Assembly (NCBI GenBank): GCA_002919115.1
Contig: PKER01000124.1
Span: forward strand, 1 to 5,923
Direction of reading: 5' to 3'
Length of the DNA: 5,923 nucleotides
Source of the DNA: a bacterium
GTDB taxonomy: Bacteria > Actinomycetota > Thermoleophilia > Solirubrobacterales > 70-9
Position numbers and translations under genes: made by a program. How positions within the stretch are numbered: position 1 is the first letter of the stretch; each line of letters opens with the position of its first letter. Under the pieces are notes generated by a model. It did no database searches and was not told the DNA's origin. It was given only the letters and a program-made list of their open reading frames with translations. Shown piece by piece: positions 5,356-5,923 of the stretch.

Positions 5356-5923
5356 ATGCTCGACCACCCCAAGCACGCCCGCGTCCTGTTCGACGAAGCC
5401 CACTCCGAGGCCTGGACGATCCGCCCGGAGCTGGCCGCGCAGATGCAGCCCGCGCACCCCGAGGACTCCTCGCTGGCGCGCGCGGCGGCCGCGGCGCGCG
5501 AGCACGACTTCGACGTCGCCGTGCACACCGGCGGCCCGCTCGACCGCAGCGCGCTCGCAGGCGTGGACGTGCTGGTCATCGCCCACCCCTCCGACCCGAA
5601 GTGGGAGGCGACGACGGGGGAGGGGAGCCCGCGCTTCAGCGCCGCGGAGATCGACGCGATCGCGGCCCACGTCGAGGCGGGCGGCGGCCTGATCGTCCTC
5701 GGCGAGACCGAGCAGGAGAAGTACGGCAACAACCTGAACGAGCTGCTCGAGCGCTTCGGCCTGCGCATCGAGAACGCGACGCTGCAGGACTACGAGCGCA
5801 ACCTCAACGCCCCCTCCTGGGTGCTCGCCGACCTGCCGCGCGCCGAGCTCGACCCCAACGACCTCGGCGCCGACCTGCTGGCGCGCGTGGGGTCGGTCTG
5901 CTTCTACCGCGCCGGCGCGCTCA
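5356..5923 (+). CDS. GATase1-like (DUF4350/IFT52-type) protein, 3' end outside window
   Basis: The frame is open from ATG 5356-5358 to the end of the window (189 codons plus one base), so the C-terminus is missing. The visible part looks like a flavodoxin-like alpha/beta domain of the class I glutamine amidotransferase-like superfamily. It has a first strand with VLFDEAHSEAW (10-20), then ARAAAAAREHDFDVAVHTGGPL (41-62, in two parts: helix then strand), the strand VDVLVIAHPSDPKWE (70-84), the helix FSAAEIDAIAAHVEAGGG (94-111) and LIVLGETEQEKYGNNLNELL (112-131). A similar scheme (DEAH..., VLVIAHP, GGGLIVLGE) occurs in DUF4350 and IFT52/GIFT-like proteins, often non-catalytic; I see no Cys nucleophile at the strand after GGGLIVLG, where Gly-Glu-Thr stands. 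I cannot assign a function. The short intergenic gap and own promoter suggest it is independent of the NmrA-like gene. Confidence 0.75.
   Translation, partial: MLDHPKHARVLFDEAHSEAWTIRPELAAQMQPAHPEDSSLARAAAAAREHDFDVAVHTGGPLDRSALAGVDVLVIAHPSDPKWEATTGEGSPRFSAAEIDAIAAHVEAGGGLIVLGETEQEKYGNNLNELLERFGLRIENATLQDYERNLNAPSWVLADLPRAELDPNDLGADLLARVGSVCFYRAGAL

Overview
The window is very GC-rich and looks like chromosome from an actinobacterium. The sequence of its principal sigma factor suggests a deep-branching lineage such as Thermoleophilia/Solirubrobacterales; this is an inference from overall style, not a database match. The tRNA lacks an encoded CCA end and several genes lack a clear Shine-Dalgarno sequence, both of which fit Actinobacteria.

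Layout: (1) Positions 68-1120 on the minus strand encode a COG1469-type GTP cyclohydrolase (FolE2/MptA family). It is divergent from (2) the primary sigma factor RpoD/SigA at 1268-2437 on the plus strand, which starts with TTG behind a good Shine-Dalgarno. (3) A 530-bp stretch without a protein gene follows (2438-2967). It holds a clean intrinsic terminator for rpoD, a second very strong terminator-like hairpin, a possible structured RNA with two C6-loop hairpins, and the first copy of a 107-bp two-hairpin repeat. (4) A class II tRNA-Tyr(GUA) lies on the minus strand (2968-3050) with its own terminator. A second copy of the two-hairpin repeat lies on its other side, so the tRNA is bracketed by direct repeats. 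(5) On the minus strand an XRE-cupin regulator (3693-4271) is followed by an overlapping Lrp/AsnC regulator (3184-3696). The Lrp gene has no ATG, GTG or TTG start and its last codons and stop lie inside the second repeat. (6) Divergent from these, an NmrA-type NAD(P)-binding oxidoreductase (4362-5237, plus) is separated from the XRE gene by two identical 18-bp operator-like direct repeats. (7) A gene for a GATase1-like protein of unknown role starts at 5356 and runs off the end; its promoter predicts a leaderless mRNA.

How the parts relate: the left half is housekeeping (pterin synthesis, primary transcription factor, tRNA). The right half looks like a small regulated module in which two regulators, probably translated from one message, sit back to back with an oxidoreductase that the XRE protein probably controls through the paired operators. 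The parts least explained by known families are the tRNA-flanking palindromic repeats and the RNA-like hairpin cluster after rpoD.
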